The notes under the pieces are model-generated. The model was not told the origin of the DNA, made no database searches, and saw only the letters and a list, made by a program, of their open reading frames with translations. A DNA stretch of 64,000 bases from Streptomyces halobius (lineage in GTDB: Bacteria; Actinomycetota; Actinomycetes; Streptomycetales; Streptomycetaceae), in NCBI RefSeq assembly GCF_023277745.1, contig NZ_CP086322.1, positions 930,001 to 994,000 of the forward strand, in the 5' to 3' direction. The position numbers and the translations under genes were made by a program. Below are positions 7,266-15,664 of this stretch, piece after piece. The stretch's first letter is position 1. Every line of letters starts with the position of its first letter.

Positions 7266-10064
7266 TCAGACGGCCGCGGTGACCGCGGAGCGGTCGTCGG
7301 CGCTGCCGGGAGCAGCGCTGTCGTTGTCGTCCAGGAGATCCGGATCGATGCCGAGGGCGCGAGCGGCGTTCCTCTTGTCGCGCTCGGTCAGAGCCGTCAC
7401 GATCTGCTCGTAACTGCTCTGGATCGGCGGGTTCTTCACGGTGCCGTAGCCGAGTACGTACTGGCTCTTCATGGCACGGGTGAAGGCGACGTAGAACATC
7501 CGCTTGGCGTCTTGGGTCATCTTCGCGTCCTCCCTGTAGAGGACGACAGCGTTGTCGAATTCGAGACCCTTGGCACCATGGATCGTCGAAACGACCAGGT
7601 CGGCCTTGGACTCGAGGTTCTTCCGCTTGCGCTCCTGGTTCTTCTGCTTGTTGATGTTCAGCTTCTGCTGGTTCCGCTGAATCTCGAAGGAGAGCAGGTT
7701 GTCGCGCAGCCGATCGAAGAACGCCTTGTGCGTGAGCGTGCTCTGGTGGCAGAGCGTGACCCAGCCGTTGATGGTTGCGCTGTTCTCGATCCACCACTCG
7801 GAGATCGTGCGCAGGATCGCCTTCTCAACGTTGGCGTTGGCAGCGTTCTTCGTCAGCTTGCCCATGTTGTCCTTGATCCCCTGGGAGACCACGAACGCGG
7901 CGTTGGTCGGCGGTGCCTGCAGGACGTCGTTCCAGAAGAACTTGATGTACTTCGAGAAGATGTCCGTGGCGTAGACGCGATCGCTGACCAGAGAGGCGAC
8001 GTGGCGGTCCGGGTAGCGCTTTTCGAGCACATCCTGGATCAAGGACACCTCGCGGCGCGAGTAGGCCAGGAAGGCCACCTGCTCGCCCCGGTCCAGGCAC
8101 TTGTCCACGTAGTCGGGGATGACCGTGTTGCGCACGATCGCCTGCAGGTCCTGGGTGACGAACCCGGTGAGTCTGGCCACCTCGCGGTATTCCAGGGTGA
8201 CCTTCTCCTGGAACGAGTCGGCCGTGGGCATGGCGAGCGAGTTCGCCTGCAGCTGGATGTTGGCGAACTGGTTGGTCTCCAGTCCGCCGAGCACGATGTT
8301 CGCGAAGTCCAGGATCTCCTGGTTGCTCCGGTAGTTCGTCGTGAGCTTGAAGGTCGCGAAGACCCCCGAGCCCTCCAGCGTGTTGAGCGCGCGCGGGTTC
8401 GCCGAGCGGAACTCGTACAGCGTCTGCGAGGCATCGCCGACGATGAACAGGGACTGAGCGTGCTTGGTGATGTACTTCAGCACGTAGATGAACTCAAACA
8501 CGCTGTTGTCCTGCACCTCGTCGATGATGAGATACTTCGACTGCACGTGGGCCGGCTCGGCCATGTCGTCGATCTTCTGGTAGCAGATGATGATCTGTAG
8601 CTCCAGCGACGTCTGCTCGATGCGGTCGAGCAGGGCGATCACCTCGTCGAAGTGGCTCTCGACGAAGGTGTTCAGGGCCGTGAACGCGCCGGTCCTGTTC
8701 TGGTCGACCTCCAGCAGGCGGTGGCGGAACGTCGCCGCGAACTGGCTGTTCGGGTAGAAGATGTCGATCGAGTTGATGATCGTGTCGATCGCCGAGACCT
8801 TGTGCCTCGGGTGGTTCATCGAGTAGACATCGATGATCATCTTGGCGATCGTCATCGAGCCGACGTTGGGGTTCTTTTCCGTGATGTTGTCGGCAGCGGC
8901 GTTGGTGAACGAGAGCACCGTGATGTCCGAGGCGGGGACGCCGCAGGCTTCGAGGTACTTGATCCGTTCGAGGATCACGGTCGACTTGCCGGTGCCGGCT
9001 CCCGCCTGCGTCATCACCAGCGGCTCGTGCGTGGTGAGCGCGTCGAGCTGCTGCTTGGACAGGTGGGGCGGCAGATTCGGAGGCGTGGCCGGCTGCGCAG
9101 GCACGATCAGCTGAGGCTTCATCTGCTCCAGATGGTCGAGCGTGTGGTTCATCAGCAGGCTGAGGTTCTGCTTCGACAGCTTCGTGGCGATCTGGTCGGA
9201 GAAGGTCACATCCACCTGCTTGTGGATCTGGCGGTAGGCCTCCAGCGGGACGTTGTAGTTCTCCAGGTAGCGCAGCTGGACGGCGAGCATGTTCAGCTGC
9301 TGCTCCGTCGGGCCCGCGGGCATGTCCTGGATGTAGCGGCAGACCTCGTCGGCAATCGCCTCGGAGTCCCAGATCTGGGCCAGGCGCGTGATGCGCTCGT
9401 AGATTGAGTACTGGCGCATCCACTCATCGAACTCATCGCCGAGGTTGGAGGCCGTCAGGCGGGCGGATGTGAGCACGTCCTGGACGTAGTCATGGGCGTT
9501 CTCGAGCGGGCTGGTGTCCCACTGCAGGAAGACGGCGGCGTCGTGGTTGCCGTAGCCGACCGAGCGCGAGACGGCGGTCGCGTACTCGGACTCGGGGAGC
9601 CCCTTCTTGAAGAGGTATAGCTCCATCCGGTACTGGATGACGAGGTCGCGCGTCGACTTGCCGCCGGACTTGTCCTCGTAGAACACGAGCGCCTGCGGGG
9701 TCATGTCGAAGGCGACGTCCCAGTCGTCGAATCGGCTGGACGAGGTGTCGACAGCAAAGCGGTCGTCGGCGTGCGGGCTCGGCAGGGTGAAGGACCCGCC
9801 TGCGTTCAGAGCGCGGCGCGTGATCGGTGCGAGCGGGATCGATGTCGTGGTGATGTCGTGCTGCGTCGAGCTCTGCTTGACCTCGATATCGGTGGCCATG
9901 GCGTAGGCGGTGTTGGTGGCAGTGTTGATCGGCAGCAGGGACTCGTTGAGCAGGCCGATCTTCTTGCCGTTGCCGGTGAGCTTCGAGGAGAAGAACTTCG
10001 GGTCGACGGCCTTCTGAGCAACGGCATTGGCCGAGAGGTCGAGGTCATCAAGCAGGACAGGCAT
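7266..10064 (-). CDS. UvrD/Rep-type SF1 DNA helicase with long N-terminal domain, 932 aa
   Basis: The start MPVLLDDLDL has GGAGAAAGG upstream; an in-frame start 16 codons earlier lacks such a site. SF1 motifs are in order: Q-like KQQLDAL, Walker A AGAGTGKST (about 352), VLSFTNAAADN (Ia), IIDEVQDN (II, about 511), GDASQTLYEFR (III), TTNYRS (IV), STIHGAKGLEFD (V) and MFYVAFTRA (VI). This is a complete UvrD set. The first 340 residues have no recognised domain and are not part of canonical UvrD; they include a nuclease-like FYEDKSGGKS segment that may be coincidental. A monocistronic gene with its own promoter and terminator. It may serve replication or recombination of the element. Confidence 0.92.
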   Translation of the reverse strand: MPVLLDDLDLSANAVAQKAVDPKFFSSKLTGNGKKIGLLNESLLPINTATNTAYAMATDIEVKQSSTQHDITTTSIPLAPITRRALNAGGSFTLPSPHADDRFAVDTSSSRFDDWDVAFDMTPQALVFYEDKSGGKSTRDLVIQYRMELYLFKKGLPESEYATAVSRSVGYGNHDAAVFLQWDTSPLENAHDYVQDVLTSARLTASNLGDEFDEWMRQYSIYERITRLAQIWDSEAIADEVCRYIQDMPAGPTEQQLNMLAVQLRYLENYNVPLEAYRQIHKQVDVTFSDQIATKLSKQNLSLLMNHTLDHLEQMKPQLIVPAQPATPPNLPPHLSKQQLDALTTHEPLVMTQAGAGTGKSTVILERIKYLEACGVPASDITVLSFTNAAADNITEKNPNVGSMTIAKMIIDVYSMNHPRHKVSAIDTIINSIDIFYPNSQFAATFRHRLLEVDQNRTGAFTALNTFVESHFDEVIALLDRIEQTSLELQIIICYQKIDDMAEPAHVQSKYLIIDEVQDNSVFEFIYVLKYITKHAQSLFIVGDASQTLYEFRSANPRALNTLEGSGVFATFKLTTNYRSNQEILDFANIVLGGLETNQFANIQLQANSLAMPTADSFQEKVTLEYREVARLTGFVTQDLQAIVRNTVIPDYVDKCLDRGEQVAFLAYSRREVSLIQDVLEKRYPDRHVASLVSDRVYATDIFSKYIKFFWNDVLQAPPTNAAFVVSQGIKDNMGKLTKNAANANVEKAILRTISEWWIENSATINGWVTLCHQSTLTHKAFFDRLRDNLLSFEIQRNQQKLNINKQKNQERKRKNLESKADLVVSTIHGAKGLEFDNAVVLYREDAKMTQDAKRMFYVAFTRAMKSQYVLGYGTVKNPPIQSSYEQIVTALTERDKRNAARALGIDPDLLDDNDSAAPGSADDRSAVTAAV

Positions 10065-10111
10065 GTCGTTGCCTTTCTCCAGTGGATCGAGAGGCAGATT
10101 GAGAGAGGGCA

Positions 10112-10140
10112 TAAATAATGTCGCATAGCAATTCCGACAA
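10112..10140 (-). promoter_or_regulatory. Sigma-70-like promoter for the UvrD-like helicase
   Basis: On the minus strand TTGTCG, a 17-base spacer and TATTTA lie in an AT-rich island 48-76 bases before the helicase start. Such an AT-rich patch is unusual in this GC-rich sequence. The assignment is by eye only. Confidence 0.5.
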
Positions 10141-10216
10141 GGTGTGAATAGTCAGTCGAATGCCCGAAGGTGAGCGAAGAGCGCAGCGACAGGGCTGGGT
10201 CATGGGCGCAGGTACG

Positions 10217-10260
10217 AACACGGGCGGGGCTCTCGTCAGCCGACGAGCCCCGCCCGTGTT
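10217..10260 (-). terminator. Long perfect hairpin between the helicase promoter and the 83-aa gene
   Basis: 16-bp perfect arms (AACACGGGCGGGGCTC and complement) with a 12-base loop, 119 bases downstream of the 83-aa gene on the minus strand. It separates that gene from the helicase promoter. The stretch 10261-10378 shows no gene. Confidence 0.65.
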
Positions 10261-10378
10261 CCTCTCAACCCACCCGTCAGGGGCCGTTAGGTCCCTGAAT
10301 CCGGGGTATGTGGCGAAGCCACGCCCCGGACACCGCGCGCTACCCAGGCGCGCGGTCGTTCATCAGCGGCAGCTCATC

Positions 10379-10630
10379 TCACTTCGAGGTCGAGTCCGAG
10401 CGCCGGTTGGGACCATCGACGGCAGCATCGCCGGCATCGAGATCCCAGGGACAGGCCGTGACGAGGGATCCTGCGGGATCGACCTCGACCAGGCCGAGCA
10501 TGAGGCCCAGTTCGCGGAGTTCATCGGTGCTCCGGACATGGGTGGTGAGGTTCGCTCGGGCCGCGGCGGAGAGCTCCATGGCTCGCTTTCGGTGCTCTTG
10601 GAGCAGAGGTTCGGGGAGCATGGTGGACAT
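10379..10630 (-). CDS. Small hypothetical protein, 83 aa
   Basis: The start MSTMLPEPLLQEH has AAAGGGGGA upstream. The sequence is helical at first (AMELSAAARANLTTHVRS), followed by ELRELGLMLGLVEVDPAGS and a hydrophilic tail. It is flanked on both sides by strong hairpins, so it is an independent transcription unit. No family is recognised. Confidence 0.6.
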   Translation of the reverse strand: MSTMLPEPLLQEHRKRAMELSAAARANLTTHVRSTDELRELGLMLGLVEVDPAGSLVTACPWDLDAGDAAVDGPNRRSDSTSK

Positions 10631-10675
10631 GACTGTCCCCCTTTCTGAGCAATGAGGGTGTGGGGGTGAGGTACG

Positions 10676-10718
10676 CCGAGGGCTTCTGTTCCGGAACATC
10701 CGGAACAGAAGCCCTCGG
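10676..10718 (-). terminator. Terminator after the Clp-like ATPase gene
   Basis: A perfect inverted repeat with 20-bp arms (CCGAGGGCTTCTGTTCCGGA and complement) around a 3-base loop, 19 bases after the Clp-like stop. It is one of the strongest hairpins in the window. Confidence 0.75.
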
Positions 10719-10736
10719 TGCGATGCGGACGGCTGC

Positions 10737-12644
10737 TCAGTCGTCCGACGGGGATGCCGAGGCTGTGCCGCCGGTCTGGGCAGCGAGCAGGTAGTCCTCG
10801 ATCCAGGTGCGAACAGCCTTGCGCGCCGGCCGCGCACCCTGGGAGTCCACGTAGGTGGTCTCTTCGATGGCGCGCAGCTCGTCGTCGGGCATCGACACGG
10901 GCAGCGCCGGGGCCAGCCGCGGCTTGGCCTCGACGATCCGCTCACGCTGCCGCTCGTAGTCGGCGGCCATGATCTGCCGGTAGGTCTGCCGGTCGATGGG
11001 GTTGAACCCCACGACCAGTGAGAACCGGCCCAGCAGCTCGGCGTCGAAGAACTGCTCCAGTGCCTTGTTGAGGCTCTGGTTCGAGATGGTCTTCGGGCTG
11101 TTGCCGAAGCCGATCATCTTGCCGTCGAGCGAATCACGGGCGGCGTTGGTCGTGCAGATGACCAGGGCCTTGGAGAAGTCCAGCATCTTGCCATGGGCGT
11201 TGCGGATGTAGCCTTCGTCGAACGCCGAGAGGAACAGGCGCTGCACGGCCTTGTCGGCCTTCTCGAACTCGTCGAGCAGGATCACCCGGTGGGGGTTGGA
11301 CTCCAGCGTGTCGAACGGGAGTTCCTGGTTGGAGTCCGATCCGACATAGCCGGGAGGTGAGCCGATGATCTTCGACGTCGACCACTCGCTGTGGAATTCG
11401 GTCATGTTGAGGATGATCGGCTCGGTGCCGGTTGTCTCCTCAGCGATGATCTTGACCGCCTCGGTCTTACCCACACCCGAGGCCCCGGCGAACAGCCACG
11501 TCGTGGGCGTCTTCGTCGGGAACAGGTCGAGCTCTTCGCGGGCCAGACGGTCCGTGAGCTTGGCGAGCACGTCGTCCTGGCCCTGCAGGCGGCTGGTGAG
11601 CGTGGCGCTCAGCGCGGCGACATCGAGGTCCTTGCGCTGGGCGTTTCCGGTCATCAGGCGTTTGGCCACATCGAGCACACGGGTGCTCGTCAGCGGCACC
11701 TGCGGGATGGACCGCAAGGTCTGCGCGAGTGCCGTGTCGCCGGCGTTCTCGGCCTGGACGATGAGCTTCTTCTGCTCCAGGACCCGGTCAGCCATCGCGC
11801 GGTCGAGCAGCGTGATGGCGTTGTCCGGCCGGTGCTGGCCAGCCCGGGAGTTCGCTTCGGCGATCTGCACCACTGAGGCCAGGACGTCGTCGGAGACTCC
11901 GATCTGGTGACGGTAGTGGGCCATCAGGCCGGGCCGGACCGCGGTCATCACGGCCAGCGTCTGTTCCACGCTCAGCTCGTCGACGATGAGCCGGGTGAAG
12001 CGGCGGGCGAAGGCCGGGTCCTCGTCGAAGGCCCGAGACTCGGTGCTGGTGGTCGCGCCGATGACGGACATGTCGCCGCGGGCCAGGGCCGGCTTGAGGA
12101 TCTGCGAGATCTTGCGGCCGACGGCGTCGCCATGGCTGCCGGATCCGCCGGTGATCTGGTGGATCTCGTCCATGAACAGGATGGCCTTGTTCTTGGGGTC
12201 CGAGGCGAACTCGACGATCGCCTTGACCTTCTCCTCCAGCGAGCCGACGATGCCGGTCCCGGCGATGATGTTGGTGATGGGCAGCTCGTAGATCGTGTGG
12301 TCCTTGAGCTGATCGGGAATGAGGGCGTCGCCGAGCGCGATGCGCCGGGCGATGTCCTCGACGATCTTCGTCTTGCCGACGCCGGCGGAACCGACCAGCA
12401 GAGCGTTGGGCTTGGTCTTGCTGATGACGACCGAGAGGACCTGCCCGATGAGCGTGTCACGGAACATGGTCGGATCGGCGTTCTTGAACTTCTCGTTGTA
12501 GTCAACGAGGAGCTCCTTGACGTCGTCGGCGCTGCCACCGCTGGACGGCAGTCCCACGGACGGGAACTGCGGAGGGAAGCTGCCGCCACCGCCGTTGCCC
12601 TTGTCGTCGTCGGAGCCGCCGGGTGTGAAGTTGCTGAGACCCAC
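10737..12644 (-). CDS. Two-module Clp/Hsp100-like AAA+ ATPase, 635 aa
   Basis: The start is GTG (GLSNFTPGG) with GAAGGAGG five bases upstream; the longer frame to 13169 crosses the methyltransferase gene and is discarded. Module 1: Walker A GSAGVGKT (about 83), Walker B AILFMDEIHQ (about 153), sensor ATTSTES. Module 2: Walker A GASGVGKT (about 383), Walker B VILLDEFEK (about 459), ICTTNAA sensor. The order follows ClpA/B/C, but the Clp N-domain and the ClpB middle domain are missing, giving a compact machine. An acidic, Gly-rich N-terminus (SDDDKGNGGGG) precedes it. No ClpP is nearby, so it may act as a remodeller or pair with a host protease. Confidence 0.9.
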   Translation of the reverse strand: MGLSNFTPGGSDDDKGNGGGGSFPPQFPSVGLPSSGGSADDVKELLVDYNEKFKNADPTMFRDTLIGQVLSVVISKTKPNALLVGSAGVGKTKIVEDIARRIALGDALIPDQLKDHTIYELPITNIIAGTGIVGSLEEKVKAIVEFASDPKNKAILFMDEIHQITGGSGSHGDAVGRKISQILKPALARGDMSVIGATTSTESRAFDEDPAFARRFTRLIVDELSVEQTLAVMTAVRPGLMAHYRHQIGVSDDVLASVVQIAEANSRAGQHRPDNAITLLDRAMADRVLEQKKLIVQAENAGDTALAQTLRSIPQVPLTSTRVLDVAKRLMTGNAQRKDLDVAALSATLTSRLQGQDDVLAKLTDRLAREELDLFPTKTPTTWLFAGASGVGKTEAVKIIAEETTGTEPIILNMTEFHSEWSTSKIIGSPPGYVGSDSNQELPFDTLESNPHRVILLDEFEKADKAVQRLFLSAFDEGYIRNAHGKMLDFSKALVICTTNAARDSLDGKMIGFGNSPKTISNQSLNKALEQFFDAELLGRFSLVVGFNPIDRQTYRQIMAADYERQRERIVEAKPRLAPALPVSMPDDELRAIEETTYVDSQGARPARKAVRTWIEDYLLAAQTGGTASASPSDD

Positions 12645-12750
12645 CGGGTCCTCCTTCGGTGCGAGTCGCTCGGCGTGGGGGCGCGCTGGGCGGATGCGCC
12701 ACGGTGTCCCGAGCAGGGATATGGATGAGTGAGAGGGAAAGTCAGGGGTC

Positions 12751-12774
12751 GTCAAAAGCGGCACTGCTCTTGAC
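12751..12774 (-). terminator. Imperfect hairpin after the methyltransferase gene
   Basis: GTCAAAAGCG pairs with the run ending CTCTTGAC (one mismatch and one G-T), 21 bases after the methyltransferase stop. Its stem core is related to that of the hairpin at 13808-13860. Confidence 0.45.
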
Positions 12775-12795
12775 GGTTTTCGAGGAGCGGCATGG

Positions 12796-13749
12796 TCAGC
12801 TGACCTCGATATCGCCTGGCACGGTGGTGGGCGCAGGCTTGGTGAGCGCGGCGGCAACCTCTTCGAAAGCGGCGACCGCTTTGCGAAGATCAGCGACGAT
12901 CTCCGCGGCGATGTCGGCCGGGTTTCCGAGTTCTTCCGCGTCCTGGGCGGGGATGTCGCGCGCAGGCCAGACCGTGGGCCGGGCGTCGGCCGGACGGGTG
13001 GCAGGAATGGTGACGAGGACGGTGTCGACGGTCGTCCCGGACTGGGCGAACGCCCGGGCCGGAAGTGCTTCGACGAGACCACCGCGCTGTTCCACGAGCT
13101 TTCGGAAGGCTGTGGTGCTGCCGGTCTGTTCAGTGACGGTCCACGACATGACCGACACCAGCAGCCCATTCGGTTTCAGGAACCGCAGGGCATGGGTGAC
13201 GTGGGCCATGTCGGTGCCACGGGTGAACGGTGGGTTCATCAGCACCCGGTCGAAGCGAGGTTCGGCAGGGACGGTGAGGAAGTCGGCGACCTGCACCCGG
13301 CGCGCCACATGCGTATCGGACAGGACGGTGGCGTATCCGGGGTCCCGTTCGATGCAGTCCACGATCGCACCGCGGGCTGCTGCGGCTGTGGCTATGGCAC
13401 CGGAGCCGGCAGATGGTTCCAGCACCGTCATGCCGGGCTCAAGGGCGGCCAGAGCGATGAGCTGGTCGACAACGGGTTCGGGTGTGGGGAAGTACTGAGC
13501 AAGGGTGCGTTTCTCCCCCAGGGTCACGACCTCACCGGTGGCAAGCACTGGGGCGAGCGCCTCGGCGGCGTGGACGGGGAAGAGGTGCGCACCCTCGCTC
13601 TTCGTCCATCGACCGCCGACCGCTTCGAGGACCTCGTTGACGCGCTGGTACAGGGTGGGAGCCAAGCGGGGGCCGACGAGCATCAGGCGATGGCCATCAG
13701 TCTTGGTACGGCCTGACAGGGCTGCGAGCACATCCGTGGGGATTCGCAT
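12796..13749 (-). CDS. SAM-dependent N6-adenine-type methyltransferase, 317 aa
   Basis: The start ATG at 13749 has AAAGGAAT upstream. SAM-binding motif I is VLEPSAGSGAIA (about 108-119) and the catalytic motif IV is MNPPF (about 169-173), typical of amino-methyltransferases acting on adenine in DNA or on base amino groups in RNA. An upstream PTPEPVVDQLI box is also typical. The last 60 residues are helical and Ala-rich. It lies between the Clp-like and VWA genes with its own hairpin. It could methylate the replicon's own DNA, for protection or origin marking; no cognate restriction gene is visible. Confidence 0.85.
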   Translation of the reverse strand: MRIPTDVLAALSGRTKTDGHRLMLVGPRLAPTLYQRVNEVLEAVGGRWTKSEGAHLFPVHAAEALAPVLATGEVVTLGEKRTLAQYFPTPEPVVDQLIALAALEPGMTVLEPSAGSGAIATAAAARGAIVDCIERDPGYATVLSDTHVARRVQVADFLTVPAEPRFDRVLMNPPFTRGTDMAHVTHALRFLKPNGLLVSVMSWTVTEQTGSTTAFRKLVEQRGGLVEALPARAFAQSGTTVDTVLVTIPATRPADARPTVWPARDIPAQDAEELGNPADIAAEIVADLRKAVAAFEEVAAALTKPAPTTVPGDIEVS

Positions 13750-13807
13750 CGGAGATTCCTTTGGTGCGGCCGAGTAGGGATTGGATGGACGAGAGAGAGT
13801 CAGGTGT

Positions 13808-13860
13808 CGCCAAGAGCGGTGCCAGCCAGGGGAGTTGGTTGCACGGCACCGCTCTTGGCG
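13808..13860 (-). terminator. Terminator after the VWA gene
   Basis: 16-bp perfect arms (CGCCAAGAGCGGTGCC and complement) around a 21-base loop, 19 bases downstream of the VWA stop. Confidence 0.65.
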
Positions 13861-13878
13861 GTTCTTGGGGCAGCAGGG

Positions 13879-15564
13879 TCAGACGACCATGCCGAGGAGC
13901 CTCTGCCGGATGCTCGGATCGATGTGCTTCATCGAGTCGGCGTAGCGCTTGGCCAGGTCAACCATGAACGACCAGTCCATGGCGGAGCACGGCGCGTAGT
14001 ACAGGTTCTTCGGGTGGTCCTGACGTGTGGACGGCGGCAGCCAGTCGAAGTCGGTGACCATGAGCGAGAGCCTGCGCTGACGCACCCGGCTGGCGTTGAT
14101 GTACTGCCAGATCTGCGTGTACTCCGTTCCGCCCGACACCTTCGGGATCCTGCGGAACTCCTTCCAGATCTGAGCCGTCGACTTGTTCTCCGTGCGCAGC
14201 ATCACCTCCTGGGACAGGAAGTGGCTGAACGAGTTGAAGTACAGGTTGATGTTGAGCTTCTTGGCGATCCGGATGAGCATCATGACCGCCTCCTGGTAGT
14301 TCTCCTCGGAGATCGAACCGGAGGTGTCGATGTAGATGTGCAGGTCGGGCATGTACTGCACCGAGGTGATCCGGCCGGGCTTGTTGAAGTCGTCCGGGTC
14401 CCGGCGGTTGGCCTTGAGGAAGGTCGCCTTCGTCGTGCGGAAGATGTTCTGCGACTTGTTGACCTTGCCCATCCGGCGCAGCACACGGGTGATGTCCTTG
14501 AGCAGGTCGAGCTTGCTCGGCGGCTGCTTGCGGAACGCCACCTGGGCGCTACGGCTCCCAGGCTGGCCCGGTTGCTGCTTGGCTCCCAGGGCGGCGGCCC
14601 GGGCGGCGGCCCGTGGCAGCGACGTCAGCTTGGACAGCGACGTGTTCGAGACGACCTTCACCGGCGAAGCCAGCGACTGGTTGATGAGGTTCCACTCCCC
14701 CGTGATCTTCGCCGCGGTGGCCCGGGCATGGGCCTCGACGTTGACCAGGACGAGGGAGCGCGGGAAGAACAGCTCCCCGACCGTGAACGGCAGGACGCCG
14801 GTGTCCAGGGCGGTGTTCTGCTGGCTGGCCTGGGCCCGCTGCTGCTCGACGTAGTTCATGAGCATGTGCACGAGCACGCGGGCGAAGGAGTGCTCATCGT
14901 TGGCGTCAGAGTCGTCCTTGCGCACCAGCAGCGACTCGGTGAGCCCCTTCAGGGACAGGGCCGAGAAGTCGTTGAGCAGCTTGGTGGTGGCCGGCGGCAG
15001 CGCGCTGGCCATCGTCTGCGTCTGCTGGGACAGCCAGATCTTGAAGTCGTCGAAGGCCGCAGAGGACTGGAACCAGAACCCGAGGGTGTCGGGGTGGAAG
15101 GTGTAGGCGATCGAGGCGAAGAAGGCGCTCTCGTCGCCGGTCCCCCCCAGCAGGGCCTTCGCGGCCGGGAGGACATCAGCCTGCGCGGTGTAGAGCACCC
15201 GCGGGGAGGGCGCGGGCATCTTGTTCTGCTGCCCGGCCTGGACGGCGAAGAGCTCGGCGATCGGCAGCGGTGTGCCCTGGTCGAAGTTGATCAGGGTCTG
15301 CCCGAGCAGCTCCTTGACGGTCTGCTCGCTGGCCACGTTCAGCGTGTCACCGAAGCAGCTCATGATCAGGTTCGAGATGTCCCCGGTCAAATCCGCGCCT
15401 TGGGCATCGGTGATGCTTGCCGGGGCGTTGGGGTTCAACGGCTGCAGCAGCGGGTCGACGAGGACCTGCTGGATCGCAGGTACCGGGTCGTAGTCGCCGA
15501 TGCACGCGATGGTGTGCAGTGCGTCGAGCACGGCCGGCTTCTGATTCGTGACGTTGATCGTCAT
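13879..15564 (-). CDS. VWA/MIDAS-domain protein (CoxE-like), 561 aa
   Basis: The VWA domain fills the last ~170 residues: LHIYIDTSGSIS with the metal-ion adhesion motif DxSxS near 411, then SGGTEY and VTDFDW for the remaining MIDAS contacts. The first 380 residues are helical with no named domain. VWA proteins of this kind work as partners of MoxR-type ATPases, and such an ATPase is the next gene upstream in the same direction. The pair plausibly forms a metal-dependent chaperone that loads or remodels a target complex, by analogy with RavA-ViaA and CoxD-CoxE. The target is unknown. Confidence 0.88.
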   Translation of the reverse strand: MTINVTNQKPAVLDALHTIACIGDYDPVPAIQQVLVDPLLQPLNPNAPASITDAQGADLTGDISNLIMSCFGDTLNVASEQTVKELLGQTLINFDQGTPLPIAELFAVQAGQQNKMPAPSPRVLYTAQADVLPAAKALLGGTGDESAFFASIAYTFHPDTLGFWFQSSAAFDDFKIWLSQQTQTMASALPPATTKLLNDFSALSLKGLTESLLVRKDDSDANDEHSFARVLVHMLMNYVEQQRAQASQQNTALDTGVLPFTVGELFFPRSLVLVNVEAHARATAAKITGEWNLINQSLASPVKVVSNTSLSKLTSLPRAAARAAALGAKQQPGQPGSRSAQVAFRKQPPSKLDLLKDITRVLRRMGKVNKSQNIFRTTKATFLKANRRDPDDFNKPGRITSVQYMPDLHIYIDTSGSISEENYQEAVMMLIRIAKKLNINLYFNSFSHFLSQEVMLRTENKSTAQIWKEFRRIPKVSGGTEYTQIWQYINASRVRQRRLSLMVTDFDWLPPSTRQDHPKNLYYAPCSAMDWSFMVDLAKRYADSMKHIDPSIRQRLLGMVV

Positions 15565-15608
15565 GGGTCGTGGTCTCTTTCTGAGGACGAGGCAGCGGCA
15601 GAGCGCCG

Positions 15609-15653
15609 CCGGTGGTGAGGAGTTGCGGCGAGGACCGCAGTCCCCACCACCGG
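15609..15653 (-). terminator. Terminator after the MoxR-like gene
   Basis: 9-bp arms CCGGTGGTG / CACCACCGG with an inner GCGG / CCGC pairing, 12 bases past the MoxR-like stop, separating it from the VWA gene. Confidence 0.55.
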
Positions 15654-15664
15654 TGACCGATCGA

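Noticed and set aside
12644..13169. N-terminal extension of the Clp-like ATPase frame up to 13169
   Set aside because: It overlaps the methyltransferase gene and reads as Ser/Pro/Arg-rich shadow; GTG at 12644 has a near-perfect ribosome site.
13804..15618. 604-codon plus-strand frame over the VWA gene
   Set aside because: Shadow of the minus-strand VWA gene, full of Leu/Arg/Val/Gly repeats without any domain.
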